A stretch of DNA of 64,000 bases from Ignavibacteria bacterium (GCA_016716125.1 JADJWZ010000002.1:186001-250000), one strand, 5' to 3'; shown: positions 46,690-56,647, counted from the stretch's first letter. The notes: a model not told the origin generated them from the sequence alone. Program-made: numbers and translations.

Positions 46690-48753
46690 ATGAATAATAA
46701 TAATCAAAAACACCACGAAAACCGCGATCATCAAAATACCGGATCGCATGATCACAGCAAGATGGATCACGGCGATCACGGCAGTGTTCCTATGGGAATG
46801 GCAGGTCATGATCATCATAAAATGATGATTGAGGATTTCAAAAAACGATTTTGGGTTTCATTAATACTTACCATCCCGATTCTTGTTTTTTCACCAATGA
46901 TCCAGATGTTCTTAGGCTATGAATGGCTGCTGCCGGGAAATGCATATATTCTTTTTGCGCTTTCATCTGTAGTTTACTTCTGGGGAGGGTTGCCGTTCCT
47001 AAAAGGATTTTACGAAGAAGTTAAAGCTAAGAATCCCGGAATGATGACGCTTATCGCAATGGCAATCAGCATTGCATATTTTTACAGCACTGCAACGGTT
47101 TTTGGTTTGCAAGGTGTGGATTTTTTCTGGGAACTTGTGACACTGATCGATATTATGCTGCTTGGACACTGGCTTGAAATGAAATCCGTATTAGGCGCTT
47201 CCAAAGCATTGCAATTACTGGTAAGCCTGATGCCGGCTGAAGCACACCGGATTAATAAAGATGATCAGGCAGAGGATGTGAAACTTGATATGCTGGAGAT
47301 AAATGATGTCATTCTGATAAAGCCGGGAGAGAAAGTTCCTGCGGACGGGATAATTATCGATGGAAGCAGTTATGTAAATGAATCCATGCTGACCGGAGAA
47401 TCCAAACCGGTTAAAAAAGAAAAAGATAATAAAGTCATAGGCGGAGCGATCAATGGCAATGGTTCTCTTAAAGTAAAAGTAGAGCATACCGGTAAAGACA
47501 GTTATCTGAATAAAGTTATAACATTAGTAGCGGAAGCGCAAAAGACAAAATCCAAAATGCAAAATCTTTCCGACCGAGCGGCAAAATGGCTGACTTATAT
47601 TGCGCTGACAATTGGGTTCGGAACTTTGGCAGTCTGGCTGATCGCCGGTTATCCCTTTGTATTTGCGCTTGAGCGAATGGTTACTGTAATGGTAATAACC
47701 TGTCCGCACGCTCTGGGTCTTGCTATTCCGTTAGTAGTTGCTATTTCAATTTCAGTTTCAGCGCAGCACGGACTTCTGATCCGCAACAGGACAGCATTTG
47801 AAGAATCGCGAAAGATCACTGTTTTGTTATTTGATAAAACCGGGACTTTAACAACGGGCAATTTTGGTGTTACCCGTTTTGAAAGTATCTCAGAAATATC
47901 AGCAGAAGAAATGTTAAGAATAGCGAGCGCTCTCGAACAATCATCCGAGCATCCGATTGCCGTTGGAATTATCGACAAAGTAAAAGAACTTGATTTAATA
48001 ATTCCTGAGGCAGAAAACTTTAATGCAATAACCGGTAAAGGAGTGGAAGCAAAAGTAGAAGGTAAAGCAGTGAAAGTCGTAAGTCCCGGCTATCTTAAAG
48101 AAAAAGATCTGCCTGTACCGGATGGCGCGTTTTCCAGTAAAGCGGAGACAGTAGTGTTTGTAATAATTAATGAAAATATAGCTGGATACATTGCCTTAGC
48201 TGACACTATCAGACCGGAAAGTGAAGATGCAATAAAGACATTCAAAAAGAATGGAATCAAAGTTATGATGGCAACAGGTGATAATGAGACAGTTGCAAAA
48301 GCAGTTTCAGACGAACTCGGACTCGATGGATATTTTTCTGAAGTTTTACCGCATCAGAAAGTAGATATAATAAAAGATCTTCAGAGCAAAGGAGAATTTG
48401 TTGCCATGACCGGTGACGGAGTTAATGATGCTCCTGCATTGGCTCAGGCGGATGTTGGGATAGCAGTTGGATCCGGAACAGATGTAGCCGTTGAAACTGC
48501 TGACATAGTACTGGTTAACAGTAATCCAAAAGATATTGCGAACCTGATACTTTTCGGTAAAGCAACCTACAATAAAATGATACAGAATATTGCATGGGCT
48601 ACAGGTTATAATGTTATAGCAATTCCTCTTGCTGCCGGAGTTTTATATTCATCCGGATTTGTATTAGGTCCTGCAGTAGGCGCTGTATTCATGAGCTTAA
48701 GTACTATTATTGTTGCCATTAATGCTCAGTTATTAAAAAGACAAATAAATTAA
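46690..48753 (+). CDS. copB: CopB-type copper P1B ATPase (CPH motif)
   Basis: A 687-residue P-type ATPase with a His-rich N-terminus (HDHSKMDHGDHG, GHDHHKMM) and no HMA domain. The metal-site motif is CPH (ITCPHALGLAIP, ~337) instead of CPC, marking the P1B-3 (CopB) class. TGES, DKTGTLT (~381), HP dipeptide (SSEHPIAV) and GDGVNDAPALAQADVG are all present. Complete and in frame. Complements the CPC-type ATPase at the left edge of the window. Confidence 0.95.
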   Translation: MNNNNQKHHENRDHQNTGSHDHSKMDHGDHGSVPMGMAGHDHHKMMIEDFKKRFWVSLILTIPILVFSPMIQMFLGYEWLLPGNAYILFALSSVVYFWGGLPFLKGFYEEVKAKNPGMMTLIAMAISIAYFYSTATVFGLQGVDFFWELVTLIDIMLLGHWLEMKSVLGASKALQLLVSLMPAEAHRINKDDQAEDVKLDMLEINDVILIKPGEKVPADGIIIDGSSYVNESMLTGESKPVKKEKDNKVIGGAINGNGSLKVKVEHTGKDSYLNKVITLVAEAQKTKSKMQNLSDRAAKWLTYIALTIGFGTLAVWLIAGYPFVFALERMVTVMVITCPHALGLAIPLVVAISISVSAQHGLLIRNRTAFEESRKITVLLFDKTGTLTTGNFGVTRFESISEISAEEMLRIASALEQSSEHPIAVGIIDKVKELDLIIPEAENFNAITGKGVEAKVEGKAVKVVSPGYLKEKDLPVPDGAFSSKAETVVFVIINENIAGYIALADTIRPESEDAIKTFKKNGIKVMMATGDNETVAKAVSDELGLDGYFSEVLPHQKVDIIKDLQSKGEFVAMTGDGVNDAPALAQADVGIAVGSGTDVAVETADIVLVNSNPKDIANLILFGKATYNKMIQNIAWATGYNVIAIPLAAGVLYSSGFVLGPAVGAVFMSLSTIIVAINAQLLKRQIN

Positions 48754-48784
48754 TTTTAATTTGAAAAATTATATATAATTCAAT

Positions 48785-49522
48785 ATGACTCATAAATATA
48801 AAGTTACCGGTATGACCTGTAACGGATGTGTTTCAACAGTTCAGAAAACATTGTCAGAAATTAAAGGAGTGGAAGATGTAAGTGTAACACTAACTCCTCC
48901 GCAGGCGGTAATTAAAATGCAGCATCATATTAATGTAAATGAAATGAATGCTGCGCTTCAGCAATCCGGTAAATACACTATTGAAGAGGATGCTTCTGTT
49001 CATTCTGAAATGATGAACTCTGAGAAAGAAGAAGAAAAATCAAAACTGCAAACATACAAACCGCTAATAATAGTCTTTCTGTATATTCTTTTGGGTGTAG
49101 TATTACTTCAGATAAATTCCGGCAGAATTATCTGGATGGAAATAATGAATAATTTCATGGGCGGATTTTTCCTGGTTTTCTCTTTCTTTAAAATGCTTGA
49201 CCTGAAAAATTTTGCTTTATCTTACAGCTCATATGATATAATTGCGAAGAAGTGGTTTGGATACGGTTATATTTATCCGTTCATAGAATTAGCCCTTGGA
49301 ATATTATTTATTACCGGCTCATATCCGGTGTTTACAAATGCTGCAACAGTTATTGTAATGGGAATAAGCAGTATTGGAGTTATACAAAGCGTAATGCAAA
49401 AAAGAACTATACAGTGTGCATGTCTGGGAGCAGTATTTAATTTGCCAATGAGTACGATCACGATAATTGAAGATCTGTTAATGGTTTTAATGGCAATGAT
49501 AATGTTATTTTTTATGATATAA
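48785..49522 (+). CDS. HMA domain fused to MauE/DoxX-like membrane domain
   Basis: A 245-residue fusion: N-terminal HMA with GMTCNGC (residues 9-15), a hydrophilic linker, then ~5 transmembrane helices of MauE/DoxX type with a CACLGAVFNLP motif (~208-218), whose paired cysteines could shuttle electrons or metal. It is 31 bp after copB. Likely takes Cu(I) at one face of the membrane; direction is unknown. Confidence 0.85.
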   Translation: MTHKYKVTGMTCNGCVSTVQKTLSEIKGVEDVSVTLTPPQAVIKMQHHINVNEMNAALQQSGKYTIEEDASVHSEMMNSEKEEEKSKLQTYKPLIIVFLYILLGVVLLQINSGRIIWMEIMNNFMGGFFLVFSFFKMLDLKNFALSYSSYDIIAKKWFGYGYIYPFIELALGILFITGSYPVFTNAATVIVMGISSIGVIQSVMQKRTIQCACLGAVFNLPMSTITIIEDLLMVLMAMIMLFFMI

Positions 49523-49552
49523 ATAACTGACTCATCATAAAATAAATTTATA

Positions 49553-52500
49553 ATGATTGAAAAAATAATAGACTTTTCCGTAAACAACCGGTTTATAATT
49601 CTGATCATATATCTGGGAGTGATTGGCTACGGAGTTTATTCAATGATAAATACTCCGGTCGATGCGATTCCCGATCTGTCTGAAAATCAGGTAATTATAT
49701 GGACTGAATGGATGGGAAGAAGTCCGCAGATAATTGAAGATCAGATAACATATCCGCTTACTACTTCTCTTCAGGGAATGGCAAAAGTAAAGGCAGTCAG
49801 AAGTCAGTCAATGTTCGGTATGAGTTTTATCTATGTCATATTTGAAGACAATGCGGATATATACTGGGCCAGGAGCCGTGTTTTGGAAAAGCTTTCTCAG
49901 GTCCAGTCTTCATTGCCTGAAGGAGTAACGCCTGTTATTGGTCCTGACGGAACAGGCGTTGGGCACGTCTACTGGTATCATCTTATGAGTGATAAATATG
50001 ATCTCGGTGAACTTCGGGCATTGCAGGATTATTATTTGAAATTAGGACTGCAGTCAGTCGAAGGAGTTGCAGAGGTCGCTTCCGTAGGTGGTTTTGTAAA
50101 GCAATATCAGATCGATATTGATCCGAACAGATTATCGGCTTATGGTATTGGAATAAATGACATAGTAATGGCAGTTCAGAGAAGCAACAAAGATGTTGGA
50201 GGAAGAAATATTGAATCATCAGATATAGAATACTTTGTAAGAGGCAAAGGTTATATTACTGATGTCAGTGACATTGAAGAAATTACTTTAAAGACCGGTC
50301 AAAGCGGAAATCCTGTAAAGATAAGAGATGTAGCAACTGTTCAGATCGGCGGAGACATAAGACGGGGTATGCTTGATTTTAACGGAGAAGGTGAAGTCGT
50401 AGGAGGAATAATAGTAATGCGGTATGGTGAAAATGCAAATACTGTAATTGAGCGGGTAAAGGAAAAGCTTAAAGAATTAGAGAAAGGACTTCCTGAAGGA
50501 ATTGAAATTATGACCTCTTATGACAGAAGCGATCTGATCTCAAAAGCAATACAAACTCTTCGCGACGCAATAATAGAAGAAGCGATTATTGTAAGTCTTA
50601 TTGTGCTGGTATTTTTGTTTCATCTCAGAAGCGCTTTAAGAATTCTTATCGAAATTCCTGTTGCAATACTTATTTCATTTATTCTGATGAAACATCTCGG
50701 GATCACTTCAAACATAATGAGCCTGGGAGGTCTTATAATTTCTATCGGAATTCTTGTGGACGCTTCCATTGTAATGGTGGAAAATGCTTACAGGAATATT
50801 GCAATAGCTCAGGAGAAAGGACTCACAGTTGACTACAAAGAAATATCCGCCCGGTCTGCAAAACAGGTTGGCAGGGCAATATTCTTTTCCGAAGCAATTA
50901 TAGTAGTTTCATTTCTTCCGGTGTTTATGCTCGAGGGACAGGAGGGAAAATTATTTCACCCGCTTGCTTTTACAAAAACTTTTGCCATAGCCGGCTCGGC
51001 ATTAATTACGATCACGCTGGTTCCGATGCTGATGACATTATTCATGAAAGGAAAATTTTATAAAGAGAATCAAAATCCGGTTACAAGATTCTTCAACAGA
51101 TTGTATGACCCTGTCCTCAGGCTGGCTTTGAAATTCAGGAAAACGACTCTTGCAATAAATGTAATAGCTTTACTTATCACGATTCCCCTGATAATGAAAA
51201 CCGGCAGCGAATTTATGCCTCCATTGGATGAAGGAAGTATTTTATTTATGCCTACAATGCTGCCGAATGTTTCTATGACGGAAGCAAAGAGAGTATTGCA
51301 GGTACAGGATGCAATTATTAAAAGTATTCCTGAAGTCGAATCAGTTTTGGGGAAAGTAGGAAGAGCGGAGACACCCACCGATCCTGCGCCTGTGAGTATG
51401 ATAGAATCAATTATAATTTTAAAAGACAAATCCGAATGGCGGGAAGGAATTACAAAAGCTGAAATTGTAAAAGAGATGAATTCAAAACTGCAGATTCCCG
51501 GTGTCAGTAACGGCTGGACACAGCCGATAATTAACAGAATTAATATGCTTTCGACCGGCATAAGAACGGATCTCGGAATTAAGATCTTTGGTGACAATCT
51601 TGATACTCTTGAAAAACTTGCTGTCGAAGCGGAAAACCTTGTGAAGAATATTCAGGGAGCTGCTGATGTTTATGCAGAAAGAACTCAGGGTGGATCTTAT
51701 ATTGATATTGATATCAACCGTGACGCGATCTCCAGATACGGAATGAGTGTCGGTGACGTGCAGGATGTAATAGAAACTGCAATCGGCGGTGAGAACATTG
51801 CAACCACAGTCGAAGGCAGAAGAAGATTCCCGATAAGAGTAAGATACATGAAAGATTTCAGGTCAGATGTGGAAGCTTTAAAAAAAGTCTGGGTGACTAT
51901 TCCCGGCGGTGCGGTTAATTCAATGGGAAATATTACCGGCGCTGCTCAGGTGCCGCTCGGTGAACTGGTTGATATTAATATTACTTCCGGTCCGCCGATG
52001 ATATCCTCAGAAAATGCATTACTCAGGTCAGTAGTTTTTCTGAATGTGAGGGACAGGGACATGGGAAGTTTTGTTAATGAAGCAAAGGAAGTGCTTGACA
52101 AAGAGTTTGCGCCGGGTTTACCGCTCGGATACTATTATACCTGGAGCGGTCAGTGGGAAAATCAGATAAGAGCAAAGGAAAGACTTCAGATCATTATACC
52201 AATAGTTTTCCTTGTGATATTTGTAATGCTTTATTTTACGTTCAAGAATTTTCTGGAAGCTGCGCTGGTAATGCTGTCTGTTCCGTTTGCACTGATTGGA
52301 GGAATATATTACATGTCAATTCTTGATTTAAATTTTTCTGTCGCAATCTGGGTGGGTTTTATTGCGTTGTACGGAATAGCGGTTGAAACCGGTGTTATAA
52401 TGGTAATTTATCTTCACGAAGCTCTTGATAAAAAATTATCTGAAAAAGGTGATAACATTTCTCAGCAGGACCTTGTCGATGCAACAGAAGAGGGAGCAAT

Positions 52501-52747
52501 ACTCAGACTCCGGCCGAAGTTAATGACCGTTGCAACTGCAATGCTTGGATTAATTCCAATTATGTGGGCGACAGGCACGGGTGCAGATCTTGCTAAACCT
52601 CTTGCTGTGCCGATGATCGGAGGAATTCTTACGTCAGCAATTCATGTACTGTTTGTAACTCCGGTAATATTTGTAATAATTAAAGAGTATTTCAGAAAAA
52701 AAGGAAAACTGAAAAAATCTGAAATGGCGAAGTTTGCGGTTCATTAA
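49553..52747 (+). CDS. CusA-type heavy-metal RND efflux pump, system 2
   Basis: 1064-residue RND pump. Helix 4 carries SIGILVDASIVMVEN (~395-410), close to the Cu/Ag-type motif of CusA. The periplasmic region contains FLNVRDRDMGSF, which aligns with the CusA methionine-binding segment (DARDRDM). N-terminal DAIPDLSENQVIIWTEWMGR is family-typical. With the channel and adaptor at 40349 and 41619 it forms the second tripartite system. Substrate most likely Cu(I)/Ag(I), by family. Confidence 0.92.
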   Translation: MIEKIIDFSVNNRFIILIIYLGVIGYGVYSMINTPVDAIPDLSENQVIIWTEWMGRSPQIIEDQITYPLTTSLQGMAKVKAVRSQSMFGMSFIYVIFEDNADIYWARSRVLEKLSQVQSSLPEGVTPVIGPDGTGVGHVYWYHLMSDKYDLGELRALQDYYLKLGLQSVEGVAEVASVGGFVKQYQIDIDPNRLSAYGIGINDIVMAVQRSNKDVGGRNIESSDIEYFVRGKGYITDVSDIEEITLKTGQSGNPVKIRDVATVQIGGDIRRGMLDFNGEGEVVGGIIVMRYGENANTVIERVKEKLKELEKGLPEGIEIMTSYDRSDLISKAIQTLRDAIIEEAIIVSLIVLVFLFHLRSALRILIEIPVAILISFILMKHLGITSNIMSLGGLIISIGILVDASIVMVENAYRNIAIAQEKGLTVDYKEISARSAKQVGRAIFFSEAIIVVSFLPVFMLEGQEGKLFHPLAFTKTFAIAGSALITITLVPMLMTLFMKGKFYKENQNPVTRFFNRLYDPVLRLALKFRKTTLAINVIALLITIPLIMKTGSEFMPPLDEGSILFMPTMLPNVSMTEAKRVLQVQDAIIKSIPEVESVLGKVGRAETPTDPAPVSMIESIIILKDKSEWREGITKAEIVKEMNSKLQIPGVSNGWTQPIINRINMLSTGIRTDLGIKIFGDNLDTLEKLAVEAENLVKNIQGAADVYAERTQGGSYIDIDINRDAISRYGMSVGDVQDVIETAIGGENIATTVEGRRRFPIRVRYMKDFRSDVEALKKVWVTIPGGAVNSMGNITGAAQVPLGELVDINITSGPPMISSENALLRSVVFLNVRDRDMGSFVNEAKEVLDKEFAPGLPLGYYYTWSGQWENQIRAKERLQIIIPIVFLVIFVMLYFTFKNFLEAALVMLSVPFALIGGIYYMSILDLNFSVAIWVGFIALYGIAVETGVIMVIYLHEALDKKLSEKGDNISQQDLVDATEEGAILRLRPKLMTVATAMLGLIPIMWATGTGADLAKPLAVPMIGGILTSAIHVLFVTPVIFVIIKEYFRKKGKLKKSEMAKFAVH

Positions 52748-52930
52748 TAAAGCAAGCTTGATTTTGAATTCTGATATTATTCTTTCGAATAATTTATGCA
52801 ATTAAATCAATTATAATTTATAATGGAATGTATTTAATTAGAATAGAAGTCTATGACATTTCTCATTTTAATGTTATAGAAAATAGAATACATTTGTCTG
52901 ACATTAATTTAAATAAAACCAAAAAATATT

Positions 52931-53137
52931 ATGAAAAAAAACATGGGGTCATCTGATAAGATAATCAGAATAATTATTGCTGCAGTTATTGCGATTCTTT
53001 ATTTTACAAATGTAATCACAGGTGTATTAGGCATAGTTCTTTTAATATTTGCTGCCGTATTAGTACTGACAAGTCTTATTGGCAGTTGTACGTTGTATTC
53101 AATACTTGGGATAAGTACGGCAAAGAAAGAATCATAA
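52931..53137 (+). CDS. DUF2892 (YgaP-like) small membrane protein
   Basis: 68 residues: N-terminal KKNMGSSDKIIRI, two transmembrane helices separated by NVITGV, and the conserved end GSCTLYSILGISTAK. This matches the DUF2892 small inner-membrane family, often linked to rhodanese/sulfur or metal-stress genes. No function assigned. Confidence 0.85.
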   Translation: MKKNMGSSDKIIRIIIAAVIAILYFTNVITGVLGIVLLIFAAVLVLTSLIGSCTLYSILGISTAKKES

Positions 53138-53194
53138 GCAGCTCTATCAGAATTTTAAAAACAATTCGTCTTATAATAATTTAATACTATTAAA

Positions 53195-53641
53195 ATGGAA
53201 CCGCATTTTTATAATGTAGATATAATCTGGAATGAAGACCGCAAAGGTGTTTTATGTTCGCCCGAATTAAATGTTGATAAGGACAGCTGTATAGAAGTTG
53301 CGACGCCGCCGGAATTTCCGAAAGGAATCCCGGGCATCTGGTCGCCGGAACATTTATTCACCGCTGCCGTCAGTAGTTGTCTTATGACGACATTTTTATC
53401 AATTGCGGAAAATTCAAAACTCAACTTCACAAGCTTTAGCTGCAATACTAAAGGAAAGCTTGAGCAGATAGAGGGAAAATTTCTGATGACGGAAATTATT
53501 CTTGAACCAACGGTTACTATTACAGATGAGAAAGACCGTGAACGCGCGGAACGAGTCTTATTCAAATCGGAGAGCGCTTGTCTTATATCAAATTCAATTA
53601 AGTCAAAGATTATAATGCTTCCGACTATAATATTAAACTGA
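53195..53641 (+). CDS. OsmC/Ohr-family thiol peroxidase-like protein
   Basis: 148 residues. The redox cysteines expected for OsmC/Ohr are in SSCLMTTFLS (~60) and ESACLISNSIKSK (~127), within an OsmC fold (WSPEHLFTAAV). It would reduce organic peroxides with thiols. It lacks the usual N-terminal YXA start of some Ohr proteins. Sits with other stress genes next to the metal island. Confidence 0.88.
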   Translation: MEPHFYNVDIIWNEDRKGVLCSPELNVDKDSCIEVATPPEFPKGIPGIWSPEHLFTAAVSSCLMTTFLSIAENSKLNFTSFSCNTKGKLEQIEGKFLMTEIILEPTVTITDEKDRERAERVLFKSESACLISNSIKSKIIMLPTIILN

Positions 53642-53744
53642 AAGAAATATATTTGTACAAGAAAACCAAATGAGTAATAATTCCAATATTTAAAATAAGA
53701 TATTTATTTAATTCTATTCTATTCATTACTTAAAAATATTTTAA

Positions 53745-54116
53745 ATGAAAAAGCCTGCAGACATTGACGGATATATTGCCGCATTTCCGGAAGAGATCAG
53801 AATATTACTGAAAAAGATTCGTGAGACATTTAGGAAAGCCGCGCCCGGAGCTGTTGAAGCTATCAGTTACGGGGTTCCTGCTTTTAAGCTGAACGGTAAA
53901 GATGTTGTTTATTTCGCAGCTTTTAAAAAACATATTGGAATTTACCCTGCGCCGAGGGGAGTTGAAGAATTTAAAAAGGAACTTGCTGAATACAAAGGAG
54001 GAAAGGGTACGGTGCAGTTTCCTCTCGACAAGCCATTACCGCTGAGTTTAATCTCACGAATCGTGAAATACAGAGTAAAAGAAAATTTACAAAAGACAAA
54101 GGTTTTAAAGAAATAA
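53745..54116 (+). CDS. DUF1801 / YdhG-type protein
   Basis: 123 residues with the family's conserved blocks: DIDGYIAAFPEEIRILL, the ISYGVPAFKLNGKDVVYFAAFKKHIG core (residues ~38-65) and YKGGKGTVQFPLDKPLP. Small alpha/beta domain of unknown function, common in Bacteroidota; ligand not known. Confidence 0.87.
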   Translation: MKKPADIDGYIAAFPEEIRILLKKIRETFRKAAPGAVEAISYGVPAFKLNGKDVVYFAAFKKHIGIYPAPRGVEEFKKELAEYKGGKGTVQFPLDKPLPLSLISRIVKYRVKENLQKTKVLKK

Positions 54117-54175
54117 GAGATGTAATTGCCATATACTTTTACCGGACAGAATTTTTATAAATTAAAATTTCAAAT

Positions 54176-54628
54176 ATGAAAAACATTTTTGATGCAAAAG
54201 TATCTGATGAGATCATCAGCCGCATTAACAAACTTAGTCCTGAAGACAAACCGCAATGGGGTAAAATGTCGGCAGGACAAATGCTTGCTCACTGTAATGT
54301 ACCATATGAAATGATATATGAGGACAAGCATCCCGCGCCAAACGCTTTTCTGAAATTTATTTTAAAGACATTTATAAAAAATAAAGTTGTTGGTGAAACG
54401 CCGTATCCGCATAACAGCAGAACCGGTCCGGAGTTTGTAATGAATGACGAAAAGAATTTTGAAGAAGAAAAAAAAAGACTTATTGATTATATAAATAGAA
54501 CACGAGAACTCGGTGAGAAATATTTCAATGGAAAAGAATCAAATTCGTTTGGTGCGCTTTCTTCCGGTGAATGGAATAATATGCTGTATAAACATTTAGA
54601 TCATCACTTAAATCAGTTCGGGAAATAA
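54176..54628 (+). CDS. DUF1569-like (DinB-superfamily) protein
   Basis: 150 residues, four-helix DinB-like layout: WGKMSAGQMLAHCNVPYEM near residue 32 with a possible metal His, and LYKHLDHHLNQFGK at the end with the His cluster. Close to DUF1569 proteins. Function unknown; neighbours the DUF1801 gene but with 59 bp between them. Confidence 0.8.
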   Translation: MKNIFDAKVSDEIISRINKLSPEDKPQWGKMSAGQMLAHCNVPYEMIYEDKHPAPNAFLKFILKTFIKNKVVGETPYPHNSRTGPEFVMNDEKNFEEEKKRLIDYINRTRELGEKYFNGKESNSFGALSSGEWNNMLYKHLDHHLNQFGK

Positions 54629-54752
54629 TATTTATAAAATCTCTGTTTCAAAATTAAGTTAATAAAACTGAATTACTTATAATATCAGGTTTAATTAATT
54701 TTCTTTTGAAAAAAATTACAACTAGTTAACTAATGATTTAAAGCGAAATATT

Positions 54753-55076
54753 ATGAAAAAGAAAAAGAAAGCAAAAGGGAAAGAAAAATTACCGGGATAT
54801 CCCGCATATCCGGATACACAGGATATATTTGAAAGAGGGATTAAAGCGGACAAAATAGATCCGGACGATATTACATCCGTCAAAGCGCCGAATCTTTTTC
54901 CCAATGAACCGAATGAAAAAAGCTTTGAAGATGATGTCAGCGGAGATGACCTGGATGTGCCGGGATCTGAACTGGATGATAAAGAAGAAGCGGTCGGTAG
55001 TGAGGATGAAGAAAATAATTATTACAGTCTCGGAGATGATAATAATCTGGATGATGATAAAGATAAAACTGATTAG
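54753..55076 (+). CDS. Conserved acidic Bacteroidota protein
   Basis: 107 residues: lysine-rich start (MKKKKKAKGKEK), LPGYPAYPDTQDIFERG, then a highly acidic half (DDVSGDDLDVPGSELDD ... GSEDEENNYYSLGDDNN). I recognise this as a widespread uncharacterised Bacteroidota protein from its DLDVPGSELDD and EENNYYSLG blocks. Role unknown; next gene encodes HPF. Confidence 0.78.
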   Translation: MKKKKKAKGKEKLPGYPAYPDTQDIFERGIKADKIDPDDITSVKAPNLFPNEPNEKSFEDDVSGDDLDVPGSELDDKEEAVGSEDEENNYYSLGDDNNLDDDKDKTD

Positions 55077-55181
55077 ATAAATTAATACATAAAGCTGAAT
55101 ATAGTTTTGATATTTTCAGTATAGATTATAATTAACAGAAAACTGAATTCCAAAAAATAAAATCATAAAATAATTTAAATT

Positions 55182-55510
55182 ATGAAAATTCAATTTAACA
55201 CAGACAATAATATTAAAGGGAGCGAAAAATTTCGAGAACCTTTAATCACAATGTTATCAGAAGAACTGAGCAGGTTTAGTGATCAGATATCAAGACTTGA
55301 AGTTTATCTAACTGATGAAACCGGTAAAAAAACGGACTGATGGACAAACGCTGTGTATTGGAAGCACGCATTACAGGAAGACAGCCAATTGCAGTTAAAA
55401 GTAAAGCTGATACAATTCATAAGGCAGTTGACGAGGCAGTTGATAAGCTGAAGAATTCTCTGACTACTAAACTCGGACGCAGGAAAAACCATACGAAAAA
55501 ACCGGAATAG
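55182..55510 (+). CDS. hpf: Ribosome hibernation-promoting factor family (frameshifted)
   Basis: Short HPF/RaiA-type protein that binds the 30S subunit in stationary phase or stress. First frame: MKIQFNTDNNIKGSEKF ... RLEVYLTDETGKK; it breaks at the A7 run (55326-55332). Adding one A continues as NGLMDKRCVLEARITGR then QPIAVKSKADTIHKAVDEA and ends KKPE at 55508-55510, ~110 residues in total, the expected length. The fragment after 55330 has no start of its own that would work. Confidence 0.8.
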
Positions 55511-55744
55511 TTTTTTGAAAAAAATATAAGACAACAAAAACTTTCAAAATTATTCAATAAATAATATTTCAATCTCATCTGATTTCATTGATCAGAATTG
55601 ATGGATTCCTACTATAAACTGAATCATCTCCGGTTCAAAATTATTCTGTAATAAGATCCTTATCAGAAGTGAAACTTCATTGTGAAAAGTAAATGCATTG
55701 AACTAGGGCAATAATGTTCGTAATTTAACGAAGAAATAATTCTT

Positions 55745-56044
55745 ATGCCGAATAAAAAAGAAAAATATACGGAGAAACAATATCTGATTTCACAATTTGG
55801 GAATGCGCTCGGACATCCGGTCAGAGTTGCAATACTCCAGCAGCTTTTAAAGCAGGAACATTGCTATCACGGAGATATGGCGTTAGAATTACCTATAGCT
55901 AACAGCACATTGTCACAGCATCTCAACGTATTGAAAGAATCCGGACTTATTAAAGGAGAAATTAATCTTCCTAAGACAAAGTATTGTATAAACCGGACAA
56001 ACTGGGGTAAGGCAAAAATATTACTTATGGATTTCTTTGAATAG
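55745..56044 (+). CDS. ArsR-family HTH regulator
   Basis: 99 residues, winged helix: FGNALGHPVRVAILQQLLKQ (helix pair), HGDMALELPIANSTLSQHLNVLKESGLI (recognition helix and following turn). I see no clear metal-sensing Cys pair beyond a single Cys at EHCYHG and one near the end (KYCINRT), so the signal is uncertain. Possible regulator of nearby stress or metal genes; no operator palindrome was identified. Confidence 0.85.
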   Translation: MPNKKEKYTEKQYLISQFGNALGHPVRVAILQQLLKQEHCYHGDMALELPIANSTLSQHLNVLKESGLIKGEINLPKTKYCINRTNWGKAKILLMDFFE

Positions 56045-56215
56045 TAAAATGAATATACAAATTTGATATATACTAATAATTATTTATTAAAAAATATTTC
56101 AATCAATTAAAAAAATTTATGCTTTTTAATTGATGTGTTAGAAAAAAAGAGTTATTTGATAATGCCTGTTATATTGCAGGTAAAATTAAAATGAAAAGAC
56201 AGAAAGGAACTAAAA

Positions 56216-56647
56216 ATGAAACTGCTAAAAATTAATTTTGTAATTGCGCTGGTATTGTTTTTTGCCGGAAATATCTATTCTCAAACCGGCTGGGGTCCCG
56301 GAAGTAACTATAACAGAATGTATGATGTGAATACTGTAGAAACAATTAACGGATCGGTTTTAAGCGTTGATCAGATTTCACACGGTAACAGAATGTCCAA
56401 TGGAATTCATTTGCTGTTGAACACAAAAAGCGGAAGTATCACTGTACATCTGGGACCGTCATGGTATATTGATAATCAGGACGTTCAGATCAATAAGAAC
56501 GATGATATTACTGTAACAGGTTCAAGAGTTAATTACGAAGGAGAAATGGTGATCATTGCAAAAGAAATAATTAAAGGTGATGAGGTACTGACGCTCAGAG
56601 ATGATAACGGATATCCATACTGGGCAGGCTGGCGTAAAAGAAATTAA
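56216..56647 (+). CDS. Exported OB-fold-like protein, MamS/MamX-type domain (tentative)
   Basis: 143 residues with a cleavable signal (...LFFAGNIYSQ). Core motifs: GWGPGSNYNRMYDVNTVETI (~26-45), then VLSVDQIS, GIHLLLNTKSGSITVHLGPSWYID and WAGWRKRN at the end. The GxHLxLxT...VHLGPxWY pattern occurs in small exported proteins related to the MamS/MamX magnetosome domain and other metal-associated proteins; this link is from memory. AAGGAAC precedes the ATG. Terminator follows. Confidence 0.6.
   Translation: MKLLKINFVIALVLFFAGNIYSQTGWGPGSNYNRMYDVNTVETINGSVLSVDQISHGNRMSNGIHLLLNTKSGSITVHLGPSWYIDNQDVQINKNDDITVTGSRVNYEGEMVIIAKEIIKGDEVLTLRDDNGYPYWAGWRKRN

Noticed and set aside
54722..54904. Minus-strand frame opposite the acidic protein gene
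   Set aside because: Shadow of the Lys/Asp-rich coding strand; the plus-strand protein has recognisable conserved blocks.
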